NCBI GenBank assembly: GCA_003644265.1
Contig: QNBX01000029.1
Span: 1-34,229, forward strand
Direction of reading: 5' to 3'
From: Planctomycetota bacterium
Lineage (GTDB): Bacteria; Planctomycetota; B15-G4
DNA length: 34,229 bases
Each line of letters begins with the position of its first letter. Position 1 is the stretch's first letter. The notes beneath the pieces are model-generated. The model was not told where the DNA came from, did not search any database, and saw only the letters and a program-made list of their open reading frames with translations. This document shows positions 1 through 8,248 of this stretch, piece after piece. The position numbers and the translations under genes were made by a program.

Positions 1-1640
1 ACGCCGGCCTTGAACGGCACGTCCGCCAGCGAGAAGCCCACCACGATCCAGGCCGCGCCCAGGGGTACGGCGCCGGAGACATCCAGCTGCCCCGGCTCAT
101 CGCCCACCTGGGTGCCGCTGTTGGAGATGCTCGGCAGGCCGTTGCTGCCCGCCACGCCGCCGCCCAGGCCGCTGGAGCTGCCGCTCAGGGCCAGGGCGGC
201 GTCGCCATCCGCCAGGCCGTAGCCGCTCACGAACAGCGGGTCGGGCGCGCCGCCTGCGAGGGGCTGGGCCGTCTTGATCAGGCGCTCACGCATGCTGGCC
301 ACGCTCCATTCGGGGTGCGCGCCCGCCAGGCACGACACCAGCCCCGCCAGCACCGGCGTGCTCAGCGAGGTGCCGTTCACCAGGGTGTACTGCGTGTCGT
401 CGTAGGGCCAGACCGTGCCGGTGCTGACGCCCATGGCCAGCAGCTCCGGCTTGACGCGACCGTCGGCCGCGGGCCCGTCCGAGCTGAACGACGCGATCAC
501 GCCCGCGGCGTCCGCGGCCCCGCAGGTGATGACCTCGAAGGCGTCGCTGGGCGCGATCAGCGCCGAGCTGCCCGGGTCGCTGTCGTGACCGGCGTTGCCC
601 GCCGCCGTGCAGACGTGCACGCCGTTGGCCGTGGCCGCGTTGACCGCCAAGGTCACCGGCGCCGTGAGGCCGTCCAGCTCGCTCTGGTCGTACCAGTCGA
701 CGTAGCCCAGCGAGGAGGTCACCACGTCGGCGCCGTTGAGCTCGGCGAACTCCAGCCCGGCCACGTAGAAGTCCTCCTCGCCCTCGTATTCCGCGGGGAG
801 GTCCTCGGTCTTGCACAGGATGAAGCGGGCGTCGTGGGCCGCTCCCACCAGGCTGCCGGGCAGGTAGGCCGCCAGGGTGCCGAGGATGTAGGTGCCGTGG
901 GCGTGCTGGTCAGGGTCGTCGCCGGGCTCGATGCCCACCACGGCGTCGTCGTTCACAAAGTCATAGGACGCGATCACATCCAGCTCGTGCCCCGGTTGAT
1001 GGAACGCGTCGTGGCTGGTGACGAAGCCCGTGTCGAGGATGCCGATGATCACGCCGTCGCCCGTGAAGCCCATGCCGTGCAGCAGGTCGAGGTCGAGCTG
1101 GGTGGTCTGGGAGCTGGCGTGGCCGTATTCGAGCGCGCCCGTGTACGCACCTGCGGCCGCCGCCGCCGGGGTCGGGCTGGGGATCGGGGCGGGCAGGCGG
1201 GGCACGCCCAGCGAGCGCGCCACCGGCCGCAGCCCGCGCACGCAGGGCAGCGCCATCAGGGCCCGCGCCTGCTCGGCGTCCGCGCGGACCGAGAGGGCGT
1301 TGAGCCAGCGGCTCTCGACCTGCACGCGCGCGCCGGTGCGCTCCACGGCCTCGCGGTAGCCCGGAGCCACGGGCAGATCGGCTGCGTCCACTTGGCCGAC
1401 GGCGCTGCGGCGAGCTGCGCGGCGGGCCAGCGTGCGCGCCGGCAGCGTCTGCAGCAGCTCCTGCAGCGCGGCGTCGAGGTCCTGCACGTCCTTGTCCACA
1501 AACTGCACCCAGAGCTTGGCGCTGGTGTGTTCGCTCAGCAGGCGTTCGACATCGGCGGGCAGCACAGCGTCGGATGCCAGGGCGCTCGTCGCGCTGAACA
1601 CGACAGCAAGGAGTACGGCAAGTCCAGGGCGGGAGCTCAT
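1..1640 (-). CDS. Secreted subtilisin-like serine protease (S8 family), C-terminus cut by window edge
   Basis: Extracytoplasmic serine endopeptidase of the subtilisin (S8) family. The reverse strand reads open from an ATG at 1640 through base 1, giving 546 residues without a stop. Residues 1-22 form a signal peptide ending in SALAS. An alanine-rich pro-region of about 140 residues follows, then the protease domain. The triad is visible: Asp203 in ILDTG, His248 in HAHGT and Ser425 in NGTSLSTP, with the oxyanion Asn349 in AAGNAG. The domain order and spacing are normal, so the enzyme should be active. After about residue 490 a Gly/Ser-rich linker leads into a beta-rich domain (PSISNSGT ... VVGFS ... 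PF) that resembles the C-terminus of the protease at 11733-13235. The gene is divergent from the histidine kinase at 1934. Substrate is unknown. Confidence 0.93.
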   Translation of the reverse strand, partial: MSSRPGLAVLLAVVFSATSALASDAVLPADVERLLSEHTSAKLWVQFVDKDVQDLDAALQELLQTLPARTLARRAARRSAVGQVDAADLPVAPGYREAVERTGARVQVESRWLNALSVRADAEQARALMALPCVRGLRPVARSLGVPRLPAPIPSPTPAAAAAGAYTGALEYGHASSQTTQLDLDLLHGMGFTGDGVIIGILDTGFVTSHDAFHQPGHELDVIASYDFVNDDAVVGIEPGDDPDQHAHGTYILGTLAAYLPGSLVGAAHDARFILCKTEDLPAEYEGEEDFYVAGLEFAELNGADVVTSSLGYVDWYDQSELDGLTAPVTLAVNAATANGVHVCTAAGNAGHDSDPGSSALIAPSDAFEVITCGAADAAGVIASFSSDGPAADGRVKPELLAMGVSTGTVWPYDDTQYTLVNGTSLSTPVLAGLVSCLAGAHPEWSVASMRERLIKTAQPLAGGAPDPLFVSGYGLADGDAALALSGSSSGLGGGVAGSNGLPSISNSGTQVGDEPGQLDVSGAVPLGAAWIVVGFSLADVPFKAG

Positions 1641-1797
1641 CGGGAGGACTCCGTGGGGAGGATCTGGGCCTGGCCGTGGGGAGCGGTCCCGGCCTGGGGA
1701 GGGGCACTCATCCTAGGCCAAGATCGAAGAACGGACGCGCTTTCGCGGCGTTCTCAGACAGTCGCAAGCGATCTCCGACGGGGGCCAGAGTCCGAGC

Positions 1798-1803
1798 TAT
1801 CAT
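1798..1803 (+). promoter_or_regulatory. Possible -10 element (TATCAT) for the hybrid kinase
   Basis: TATCAT lies in the 293-base divergent region between the protease and the kinase, 130 bases before the kinase GTG. The same hexamer, in the same GC-rich context, sits upstream of the response regulator at 24400 on the other strand. No convincing -35 box is seen. Nothing else is recognisable in 1641-1933. Confidence 0.25.
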
Positions 1804-1933
1804 CGAGTGGTCGGGCGTCCCGCTGAGGGTGACGCGCATGGCTACTCTGCCTCGCCGATTCTCGGGGGTGCCCACCACGATCCGTCCGGCCGCTGGTCGG
1901 GCGGGGTGAACGTCGTCGCTCATCGGGGCCCAC

Positions 1934-4435
1934 GTGCCGCATCCATCGACCCTCTCCTCTGATGTCTGCGTCGATCTGGCGGACCGCGCCTGGGAGCGCA
2001 CGCTGATCGAGCCCACGCGGTCGCTGAGCATGGCCCGCCGGGCCCTGGCGCTGGCCAGCACCCGCGGCGACCCGGCCCTGGTGGCGCGCGCCGAGGCGAG
2101 CGTGGCCTATGCCCTGCGCTGGCTGAGCCGCATGGACGAATCGGAGCAGATGGCCCGGCAGGCGCTGCAACGCCAGCCCCCGCTGCTCGAGCGGCTGCGC
2201 GCCGTGGTCGCCCTGGCCGAGCTGCACCTGGCTCGTGGCGACGGGGCCAAGTGCCTGCCCCTGCTGGAGCAGGCCCTCGAGCAGGTGGGAGCCCGGGCTG
2301 ACCTGCTCCTGGAGCGGGGCCGGCTCGCCAGCCTGCTGGGCCGCACGCACTTCGAGCGCTTTGAGCACGCCCTGGCGGAGCAGGCCTTCCGACGCTCCAG
2401 CGCGCTGCACGGCCGACTCGACGACCGCCTGGGCATGGCCATGAGCCTGATGAACATCGGCAGCGTGCGCAGTCGCCTGGGCGATTTTGCCGGCGCGCTC
2501 GAGTCGTACCAGCAGAGCCTCTCGGCCTTGGAGGGCCAGGCCGACGCGGGCCGGCGCCCCATGGTGCAGTACAACCTCGCCCTGGTGCTCGAGATGATGG
2601 GCGACCTCCAGGCCACGCGCGAGCTGTGCGAGGACGCCCTGGCAGCCGACCTGAGCGCGAACATCTTCAGCGTCGACATCCTGCTGCTTACGCTGCTGGG
2701 CAGGGTGCACGGCTTGCTGGGGGAGCCGCGCAGGGCGCGGGCGGCCCTGGACCGCGCACTGCACCTCGCGCGTGAGCGTGACGAGCCCCAGCGTCGGGAG
2801 ACCGCGCTGGCGGAGCTGGGCGACCTGGAGCTGCTGCTCGGCAATCCGGATGCGGCGCGCACGGCCTTCCGCGAGGGCCTCGCGGATTACGATGACGCGG
2901 CCACGACCTCCGCAAACATGCACTGCCGCCATGGCCTGGCGCGCGTCCAGCTCGAGCTCGGTCAGCCCGCGGCGGCCCTCGGAATCGTAGACGCCCTCTT
3001 GGCCGGACCCGACGACCGCCCGGATCGCGTCACGCGCTTGCAGATCATGCAGACCCGCGCCCGCGCCTTGCAGGCCACCGGAGATCCAGACGCCGCCGCG
3101 GAGGGGCAGCGGGCGGTGGAGCGCCTGCGCCGTCTGACCCACGACGAGCACGCCGCTGCCTGCGCCGAGCACATGACCCTGCTGCAACGGCTGGAGCGGG
3201 CCCGCACGCGCGAGGAGCGCCTGAGCGTGCGCGTCGACGAGCAGGACGCCCGACTGGCGGAGGCCGCTGACGAGCGCACCGAGCTCCAGGATCAGCTGCG
3301 CGTGTCGCAGCGCATGGAGGCCATGGGACGCCTGGCCGCCGGCGTGGCGCACGACTTCAACAACCTGCTCACGGTCGTCTTCGGCAACACCGAGGAGCTG
3401 TTGGGCGAACCTCTCAGCGCTTGCCAGCGCGAGGCCGCTCAGGGGGTTCTGCAAGCGGCCGAGCGCGCCAACGATCTGACGCGGCGACTGCTGGCCTTCA
3501 GCCGGCGCCAGGCCCTGAAACCCCAGGCCGTCTCGCTGGACGATGTGCTGCGCGAGCTCGCGCCGGTGCTGGAGCGCCTGGCCGGATCGGATGTGACGCT
3601 GGAGCCCGTGCTGGACGGCGACGCCGGGCTGGTGCACGTCGATCAGATCCAGCTGGAGCAGATCCTGCTCAACCTGGTGAGCAACGCCGCGGACGCCATG
3701 CCGGACGGCGGCCGGCTCCAGCTCACGACCTCGCGCGTACGCGTGGACGGCCCGCTGCCGGGGGCGTTGTATGAGCTGGAGCCCGGCGACTACGCGCGGC
3801 TGGCGGTGACCGACTCCGGAGTGGGCATCTCGCGAGAGCTGCACGCGCGCATCTTCGAGCCCTTCTTCTCCACCAAGGACGCTGCGCGCGGCACGGGCCT
3901 GGGCCTGTCCACGGTGTATGGCGTGGCGCGTCAGTCCGGTGGCGGTCTGGCCGTGCACAGCGAGCCCGGGCGCGGCTGCACCATCGAGGTCTTTCTGCCG
4001 CTGGCGCAGGCCTGCCAGCTCGAGCCCCCGGCGCCGGTCCTGCCGGCTCCGGACATCGTTCCCGAAGGGCGCGCGATCAATGTGCTGCTGGTGGAAGACG
4101 ACAGCGCGCTGAGAGCCATGGTGGCTCGTGGGCTGCGGCGTGAGGGGCTGTGCGTCACCGAGGCCGGCGATGGCGAGCAGGCCCTGGCGTTGGTGCGCGG
4201 CGGCGAGCTGCAGCTCGAGGTCCTGGTGACCGACCTCGACATGCCGCGCATGGGCGGCCGGCGGCTGTTGGCACACCTGCGCGAACGTCAGCCCGAGCTG
4301 TGCTGCGTGTTCACGTCCGGCCATCGTCAGCGCGACGACGCGGTGCAGGTCCCTGGCGTGTCCTGGCTGCCCAAGCCCTTCTCCATCGCCGAGTTGGGGC
4401 GGCTGGTGCGCCGGGAGCCCACGCAGCCGGACTGA
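1934..4435 (+). CDS. Soluble hybrid sensor histidine kinase with TPR-like sensory region and C-terminal receiver
   Basis: Cytoplasmic signalling kinase of 833 residues with no signal peptide or membrane helix. Residues ~20-400 are helical repeats of TPR type (for example ALESYQQSL and repeated A-L-x-L pairs). A short coiled coil (~405-455) leads to the HisKA domain with phosphoacceptor His473 in VAHDFNN. The HATPase follows: N-box LLNLVSNAADAM, G1 DSGVGIS, F-box FEPFFSTK and G2 GTGLGLS. A receiver domain ends the protein, with acidic pocket Glu721-Asp722-Asp723, phosphoacceptor Asp767 in TDLDMP and Lys814 in LPKPF. All catalytic residues are present. The HDFNN H-box and attached receiver are typical of hybrid kinases that phosphorylate their own receiver. 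No response regulator is adjacent, so its output partner lies elsewhere. The start is a GTG with only a weak ribosome site. The signal is unknown; TPR regions usually bind other proteins. Confidence 0.92.
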   Translation: MPHPSTLSSDVCVDLADRAWERTLIEPTRSLSMARRALALASTRGDPALVARAEASVAYALRWLSRMDESEQMARQALQRQPPLLERLRAVVALAELHLARGDGAKCLPLLEQALEQVGARADLLLERGRLASLLGRTHFERFEHALAEQAFRRSSALHGRLDDRLGMAMSLMNIGSVRSRLGDFAGALESYQQSLSALEGQADAGRRPMVQYNLALVLEMMGDLQATRELCEDALAADLSANIFSVDILLLTLLGRVHGLLGEPRRARAALDRALHLARERDEPQRRETALAELGDLELLLGNPDAARTAFREGLADYDDAATTSANMHCRHGLARVQLELGQPAAALGIVDALLAGPDDRPDRVTRLQIMQTRARALQATGDPDAAAEGQRAVERLRRLTHDEHAAACAEHMTLLQRLERARTREERLSVRVDEQDARLAEAADERTELQDQLRVSQRMEAMGRLAAGVAHDFNNLLTVVFGNTEELLGEPLSACQREAAQGVLQAAERANDLTRRLLAFSRRQALKPQAVSLDDVLRELAPVLERLAGSDVTLEPVLDGDAGLVHVDQIQLEQILLNLVSNAADAMPDGGRLQLTTSRVRVDGPLPGALYELEPGDYARLAVTDSGVGISRELHARIFEPFFSTKDAARGTGLGLSTVYGVARQSGGGLAVHSEPGRGCTIEVFLPLAQACQLEPPAPVLPAPDIVPEGRAINVLLVEDDSALRAMVARGLRREGLCVTEAGDGEQALALVRGGELQLEVLVTDLDMPRMGGRRLLAHLRERQPELCCVFTSGHRQRDDAVQVPGVSWLPKPFSIAELGRLVRREPTQPD

Positions 4436-4517
4436 GCCCGAGCGCGCGGGCCCTGCGGCGGCCATGCGTCTGCAAGCCAGGGTGCGTATGCTCTCGGACT
4501 CCCCGACGAGTCTGCCC

Positions 4518-5033
4518 GTGACCCTGCACACCGCCGCCGTTCGCCTGGCCGCCTGGGGCGCCACGGCGCTGTGCGTCCTCTCGCTGGCCTGCGTGGGAGT
4601 GTCGCCGTCGCCACCCGCCGATCCGGAGCTCGCCGTGCCCAACGCCGTGGAGCCCGCCGCGCAGGCGGGCGTGCAGGCGCTGCTCGAACAGCAGCGACAG
4701 GCCTGGAACGCCGGCGACCTGCAGGCCTTTGTGGCCGGCTACTGGCGCAGCGATCAGGTCGTGTTTGCCTCGCGCGACAGCGTGCGGCTGGGCGCCACCG
4801 ATCTGTTGGCGCGCTACCGCGAGCGCTACCCGGACCGCGCGGCCATGGGCACGCTGGCGTTCGACGCGCCGCGCCTGTCGAGCCTGGGCGATGGCCACGT
4901 GCTGGCCGAGGGCGACTGGCAGCTCACCCGCGCCGGAGCCCCACGCGCGGGTCGCTACTTGCTGGTGCTGCGGCGCATCGAGGGCGCCTGGCGCATCGTG
5001 CTCGATTACACCACGCTGACCGAGGGAGATTGA
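4518..5033 (+). CDS. Putative lipoprotein with NTF2/SnoaL-like (DUF4440-type) domain
   Basis: Small exported protein with an NTF2-like cone fold. ATG codons at 4464 and 4488 are also in frame, but the GTG at 4518 gives the cleanest signal peptide: a short n-region with one Arg, then a hydrophobic core ending SLAC, with lipid-modified Cys25 as the likely mature N-terminus. The mature part has the pattern of DUF4440/SnoaL-like proteins: a first helix QQRQAWNAGDLQAFVAGYW, the strand with VFASRDS, the helix LLARYRERYPD, and terminal strands ending WRIVLDYTT. No catalytic residues can be assigned, since the family includes enzymes and ligand-binding proteins. One base separates its stop from cytidine deaminase, so the two are surely cotranscribed; whether the functions are linked is unknown. 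Confidence 0.75.
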   Translation: MTLHTAAVRLAAWGATALCVLSLACVGVSPSPPADPELAVPNAVEPAAQAGVQALLEQQRQAWNAGDLQAFVAGYWRSDQVVFASRDSVRLGATDLLARYRERYPDRAAMGTLAFDAPRLSSLGDGHVLAEGDWQLTRAGAPRAGRYLLVLRRIEGAWRIVLDYTTLTEGD

Positions 5034-5034
5034 C

Positions 5035-5457
5035 GTGTCCGACTCACAGACGAACTCCGCCGACGAGTCCCTGATGGCGCTGGCGGCCGAGGCGCGTCAG
5101 CGCGCCTACGCTCCCTATAGCCGCTACCAGGTGGGCGCCGCCGTGCGTACCCCTGACGGCAGCGTCTACGTGGGCTGCAACGTCGAGAACGCCAGCTACG
5201 GCCTGACGGTCTGCGCCGAGCGCGTCGCGGTCTTCTCAGCCGTGGCCGCGGGGCACACGCGCGTGACGCAGGTGGCCATCATGACGCCCAGCCGCGGCGC
5301 GCCCTGTGGTGCCTGCCGTCAGGTGCTGCTCGAGTTCGGCGGGGCCGACCTGCTCATCCTGCTGGCCGACCCCGAGGGCGGCCTCCGCGAGCGGCGCCTG
5401 GCCGACCTGTTGCCCGAGGCCTTCGGGCCCGACGACCTGCGCGCCGCGAACAGCTGA
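5035..5457 (+). CDS. cdd: Cytidine deaminase
   Basis: Zinc enzyme that hydrolyses cytidine or deoxycytidine to uridine or deoxyuridine plus ammonia in pyrimidine salvage. It has 140 residues, the size of the short homotetrameric class. The substrate-binding segment is YAPYSRYQVGAA followed by GCNVENASYG. Zinc ligands are Cys60, Cys91 and Cys94, with the proton-shuttling Glu62 in CAE; the second motif reads PCGACRQ. All key residues are intact. The GTG start lies one base after the preceding lipoprotein stop; Met14 is an alternative start. It fits the neighbouring nucleoside operon (6210-8955), which imports nucleosides and cleaves uridine, the product of this reaction. Confidence 0.96.
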   Translation: MSDSQTNSADESLMALAAEARQRAYAPYSRYQVGAAVRTPDGSVYVGCNVENASYGLTVCAERVAVFSAVAAGHTRVTQVAIMTPSRGAPCGACRQVLLEFGGADLLILLADPEGGLRERRLADLLPEAFGPDDLRAANS

Positions 5458-5460
5458 GCC

Positions 5461-6042
5461 GTGGTCCGGTTGGCCCTGATCGCGCTGCTGCTGGGGCTCG
5501 GCGTGCTCGTGTTCGTCTGGCCCCGCGACGAGCGCTCGCCGCCGCGCGAGCTCGCCATGTCGGAGCTGTTCACGCTGGAGCATCCGGGCGAGCGCGGCTT
5601 CAAGGGCGCGCTGGTCGTGATTCAGCAGCGACTGCAGGCGCGCGAGCGGCTTGACGTGGTGCTGTCCCTGCCGGCCGTCGCCGCGCTGCAGCTCGACCAA
5701 CCCGAGGGCGAGTTCGAGCTGCAGCTCGGGGACCGTGCCCAGCGCTGGTGCTCGCTGGTCCTGGTGGAGCAGAAGCTGCGCATGTCCGTGGGCCAAGGGC
5801 AGCGGACCACCGAGCGCGCGCTGCTGGAGCGCCCCCGGGGCTCGCGCCTGGGCCTGACCTGGGCCGACGGCCGCGCCTGGGCCCTGGTGGCTGGCGAGCG
5901 CCAGGGGTCGGGCCTGCCCTGCGCCGAGCCCAGCGGCCCCAGCCGGGTGGGATTCTGGCGGCGGGCGTCGGTGCGTGCCGTGCGGATCACCACGACCGAT
6001 GGCCAGCTGCACACGCTCTCGGCCGACGAGATCGGCCCCTGA
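5461..6042 (+). CDS. Hypothetical membrane-anchored protein
   Basis: I do not recognise this family. The 193-residue protein begins at a GTG three bases after the cytidine deaminase stop, so it is probably the last gene of that operon. Residues 3-20 form a single hydrophobic segment (LALIALLLGLGVLVFVW) that is either an uncleaved anchor or a signal peptide. The remaining ~170 residues look like alternating beta strands and turns, with two Cys (in RWCSL and LPCAE) that could form a disulfide outside the cytoplasm. No catalytic motif is visible. The reading frame has the same codon bias as its neighbours, which supports a real gene. Confidence 0.7.
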   Translation: MVRLALIALLLGLGVLVFVWPRDERSPPRELAMSELFTLEHPGERGFKGALVVIQQRLQARERLDVVLSLPAVAALQLDQPEGEFELQLGDRAQRWCSLVLVEQKLRMSVGQGQRTTERALLERPRGSRLGLTWADGRAWALVAGERQGSGLPCAEPSGPSRVGFWRRASVRAVRITTTDGQLHTLSADEIGP

Positions 6043-6078
6043 TCTCGGCGAGCGGAGCGGCTCAGGGCTCAGCTCACG

Positions 6079-6159
6079 GCTCGGCACAGCGGCTCGGCAC
6101 AGCGGTCGGCACAGCGGTCGGCACAGCGGTCGGCACAGCGGCCCGGCACAGCGGTCGGC
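6079..6159. repeat. Tandem repeat of 12-13 bp between convergent genes
   Basis: Six consecutive copies of a unit reading g(c)tcggcacagcg, followed by a partial seventh. Copies start at about 6079, 6092, 6105, 6117, 6129 and 6141. Copies 3-5 are identical 12-mers and the others are 13-mers with one or two changes. The array fills most of the 167-base gap between the ends of two convergent genes (6042 plus and 6210 minus). No ORF or hairpin terminator with a T-tract is visible there. Confidence 0.85.
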
Positions 6160-6209
6160 CCCCGGGTTGCGTCCCGTAGGCTCCCTGCGTTGGTCCGGTC
6201 GCGCTGGGC

Positions 6210-7043
6210 TCAGTCCGGCGCCGGCAGCGTGAAGAAGGGCGCCTCGCCGCGCGCAGCGTCCATGGCGGCCAGCTGATCCAGGGCCCCCAGCCCGACGTCG
6301 ATGGCCCGGCCCTCCGCGGCGTGCTTCTCGTCCGGCTCGATGAAACGGTTCTCGGGGCGGTTGGCAAACACGGTGCACACCGCGCCCGCGCGCACGCCGG
6401 CCGCCGACGCGAGGGTGAACAGGGTGGAGGTCTCCATCTCCATGTTCACCACGCCCTGGCGCGCCAGGCGCTCGGGCAGGTCGGGAAAGCGCGGCTCCAC
6501 CGCCAGGCCCTTGCGCGCCTGCCAGCCGTAGAAGCCGCTGGCCGCCGCGGTGATGCCCGCGTGATGCGTCGCGCCCTGCTGGCGGGCCGCGGAGAGCAGC
6601 GCCAGCACGACCTCGTGGTGGGCCACGGCCGGGTAGCCCTCCTCGACAAAGGCCAGCGAGGTGGACTCCAGCCGCAGGGCGCCGGTGGACACCACCAGCT
6701 CGCCGATGCCCACGCCGGCGCGCAAGGCGCCGCAGCTGCCCACGCGCACAAAGGTGATGTCGCGCCGGCACTCCAGCAGTTCGAGCACGGCGATCTCGGT
6801 GTTGTCGCAGCCGATGCCCGTGCCCATGACGGTGAGCTCACGGCCCGCGCGGGTGCCCGTGAAGGTGACGTACTCGCGGCAGGCGCGCTGCACACGGACC
6901 TCGTCCATGTGCTCGGACACGCGCCGCGCGCGGTCCGGGTCGCCCACCAGCATGACCTGCGAGGCCACCTCTCCCGGCGCCACGCCGATGTGGTACTGGC
7001 GGCCGTCCTCGTCGCGCACGTGCTCGGCGGATTCGAAGCTCAT
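6210..7043 (-). CDS. udp: Uridine phosphorylase (nucleoside phosphorylase family 1)
   Basis: Cytoplasmic enzyme that splits uridine with phosphate into uracil and ribose-1-phosphate. It has 277 residues, close to the family's ~250. The phosphate-binding loop GDPDR is at 34-38, and TGIG with the following NTEIAVLELL helix is at 75-90. VGSCGA (101-106) corresponds to the second phosphate/ribose loop, and MEMET (201-205) is the ribose-binding acidic motif. Gln175 and Arg177 in FYGWQAR match the Gln-x-Arg pair that reads uracil in E. coli Udp, which favours a pyrimidine rather than purine substrate. The ATG at 7043 overlaps the transporter stop by four bases (ATGA, 7040-7043), so translation is probably coupled. 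It is the last gene of the operon and ends before the tandem repeat. Confidence 0.9.
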   Translation of the reverse strand: MSFESAEHVRDEDGRQYHIGVAPGEVASQVMLVGDPDRARRVSEHMDEVRVQRACREYVTFTGTRAGRELTVMGTGIGCDNTEIAVLELLECRRDITFVRVGSCGALRAGVGIGELVVSTGALRLESTSLAFVEEGYPAVAHHEVVLALLSAARQQGATHHAGITAAASGFYGWQARKGLAVEPRFPDLPERLARQGVVNMEMETSTLFTLASAAGVRAGAVCTVFANRPENRFIEPDEKHAAEGRAIDVGLGALDQLAAMDAARGEAPFFTLPAPD

Positions 7044-8248
7044 GCCATGACCACCGCGGCGATGGAGGCGTTGAGCAGGCTGGCCAGGAAGCCGCCGAAC
7101 AGGGCGCGGAAGGCCAGCTTGGCCAGGTCGGCGCGGCGCTCGGGCACCAGCGCGCCGATGCCGCCCAGCTGGATGCCGATGGAGCCCAGGTTGGCAAAGC
7201 CGCACAGGGCAAACGTGGCCAGCACCTTGGTGCGCTGGGGCAACTCCTCCATGGTGCCGAGGTTGGCGAAGGCCACGAACTCGTTCAGCACCAGCTTGGT
7301 GCCCAGCAGCGAACCCACGGCCTCGGTGTGCTCGCCGGGAATGCCGATCAGGTAGGCCACCGGGGCAAACACCTTGGCCAGGATGCTGCTGAGGGTCAGG
7401 CCCTCGCTCATGAAGCCGAGCATGCCGTCCACCAGGGCCACCATGGCCAGGAAGGCGATCAGCATGGCGGCCACGTTGATGGCCAGCTTCATGCCCTCGC
7501 CGGCGCCGCGCGCCATGGCGTCCACGAAGTTGACCGTGGTCTTCTCGACCTCGATGCGCACCACGCCGCGGGTCAGGGGGTCCTCGGTCTCGGGCTGCAG
7601 GATCTTGGCGATGACCATGGCGCCCGGCGCGGCCATGACGCTGGCGGTGATCAGCGCCGTGGCGTCCACGCCCATGCCGATGTACACGGCCAGCACGCCG
7701 CCGGCGATGGTGGCCATGCCGGACACCATCAGCGTCATCAGCTCGCTCTTGGTGAGCTTGGCCAAGTACGGCTTGATGATCAGCGGGGCCTCGGTCTGGC
7801 CCATGAATACGTTGGCCGCGCTCGACAGGCTCTCGGCGCCGGACACGCGCATGACCTTCATCATGAACACGGCCAGTACGCGCACCACGAACTGCAGCAC
7901 GCCGAAGTGGTAGAGCATGGTGAACAGCGAGCTGACGAAGATGATCGTCGAGAGCGCCTCGAACGCGAACACGAAGCCGATCTGGCTGTTCGGGCCCACG
8001 TTCTGGTAGCCGAACACGAAGCCGGCGCCCTCGAGCGTGTAGTTGAGCAGGGTCGTGACCTTGTCGCCCAGCCACTTGAAGGCGCCTTCGCCGAAGGGCG
8101 TGCGCAACACGAACAGGGCCAGCAGCAGCTGCAGCCCGAGGCCGCTCAGCACGGCCCGGCGGTCGATGGACTTGCGGTCCTTGCTCAGCACCACGCAGGC
8201 GCCCAGGAAGATCACCACGCCCGCGAGGCCGAACAGGCGCTCGGTCAT
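7040..8248 (-). CDS. nupC: Concentrative nucleoside transporter (CNT/NupC family)
   Basis: Inner-membrane symporter that imports nucleosides using a sodium or proton gradient. The 402-residue protein has the CNT layout: N-terminal helices, the motif GQTEAPLIIKPYL at 150-162, the second half-motif LNEFVAFANL at 321-330 and the signature CGFANLGSIGIQLGG near the C-terminus. Gln151, Thr152, Glu153, Asn322 and Glu323 align with the nucleobase- and ribose-binding residues of the Vibrio cholerae CNT structure, at nearly the same numbering. It overlaps both neighbours by ATGA (8245-8248 and 7040-7043). Placement between a P-loop kinase and uridine phosphorylase supports nucleoside uptake rather than another solute. 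Confidence 0.95.
   Translation of the reverse strand: MTERLFGLAGVVIFLGACVVLSKDRKSIDRRAVLSGLGLQLLLALFVLRTPFGEGAFKWLGDKVTTLLNYTLEGAGFVFGYQNVGPNSQIGFVFAFEALSTIIFVSSLFTMLYHFGVLQFVVRVLAVFMMKVMRVSGAESLSSAANVFMGQTEAPLIIKPYLAKLTKSELMTLMVSGMATIAGGVLAVYIGMGVDATALITASVMAAPGAMVIAKILQPETEDPLTRGVVRIEVEKTTVNFVDAMARGAGEGMKLAINVAAMLIAFLAMVALVDGMLGFMSEGLTLSSILAKVFAPVAYLIGIPGEHTEAVGSLLGTKLVLNEFVAFANLGTMEELPQRTKVLATFALCGFANLGSIGIQLGGIGALVPERRADLAKLAFRALFGGFLASLLNASIAAVVMA

Noticed and set aside
315..1826. 503-codon plus-strand open frame
   Set aside because: Antisense to the subtilisin-like protease, which has a full catalytic triad in the other strand.
1754..4642. 962-codon minus-strand open frame
   Set aside because: It is the antisense shadow of the hybrid kinase; its sequence is Gln/His/Ala-rich without domains, while the plus strand has every kinase motif.
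6079..6159. CRISPR-like array
   Set aside because: Units are 12-13 bp with no spacers, and no cas genes are present.
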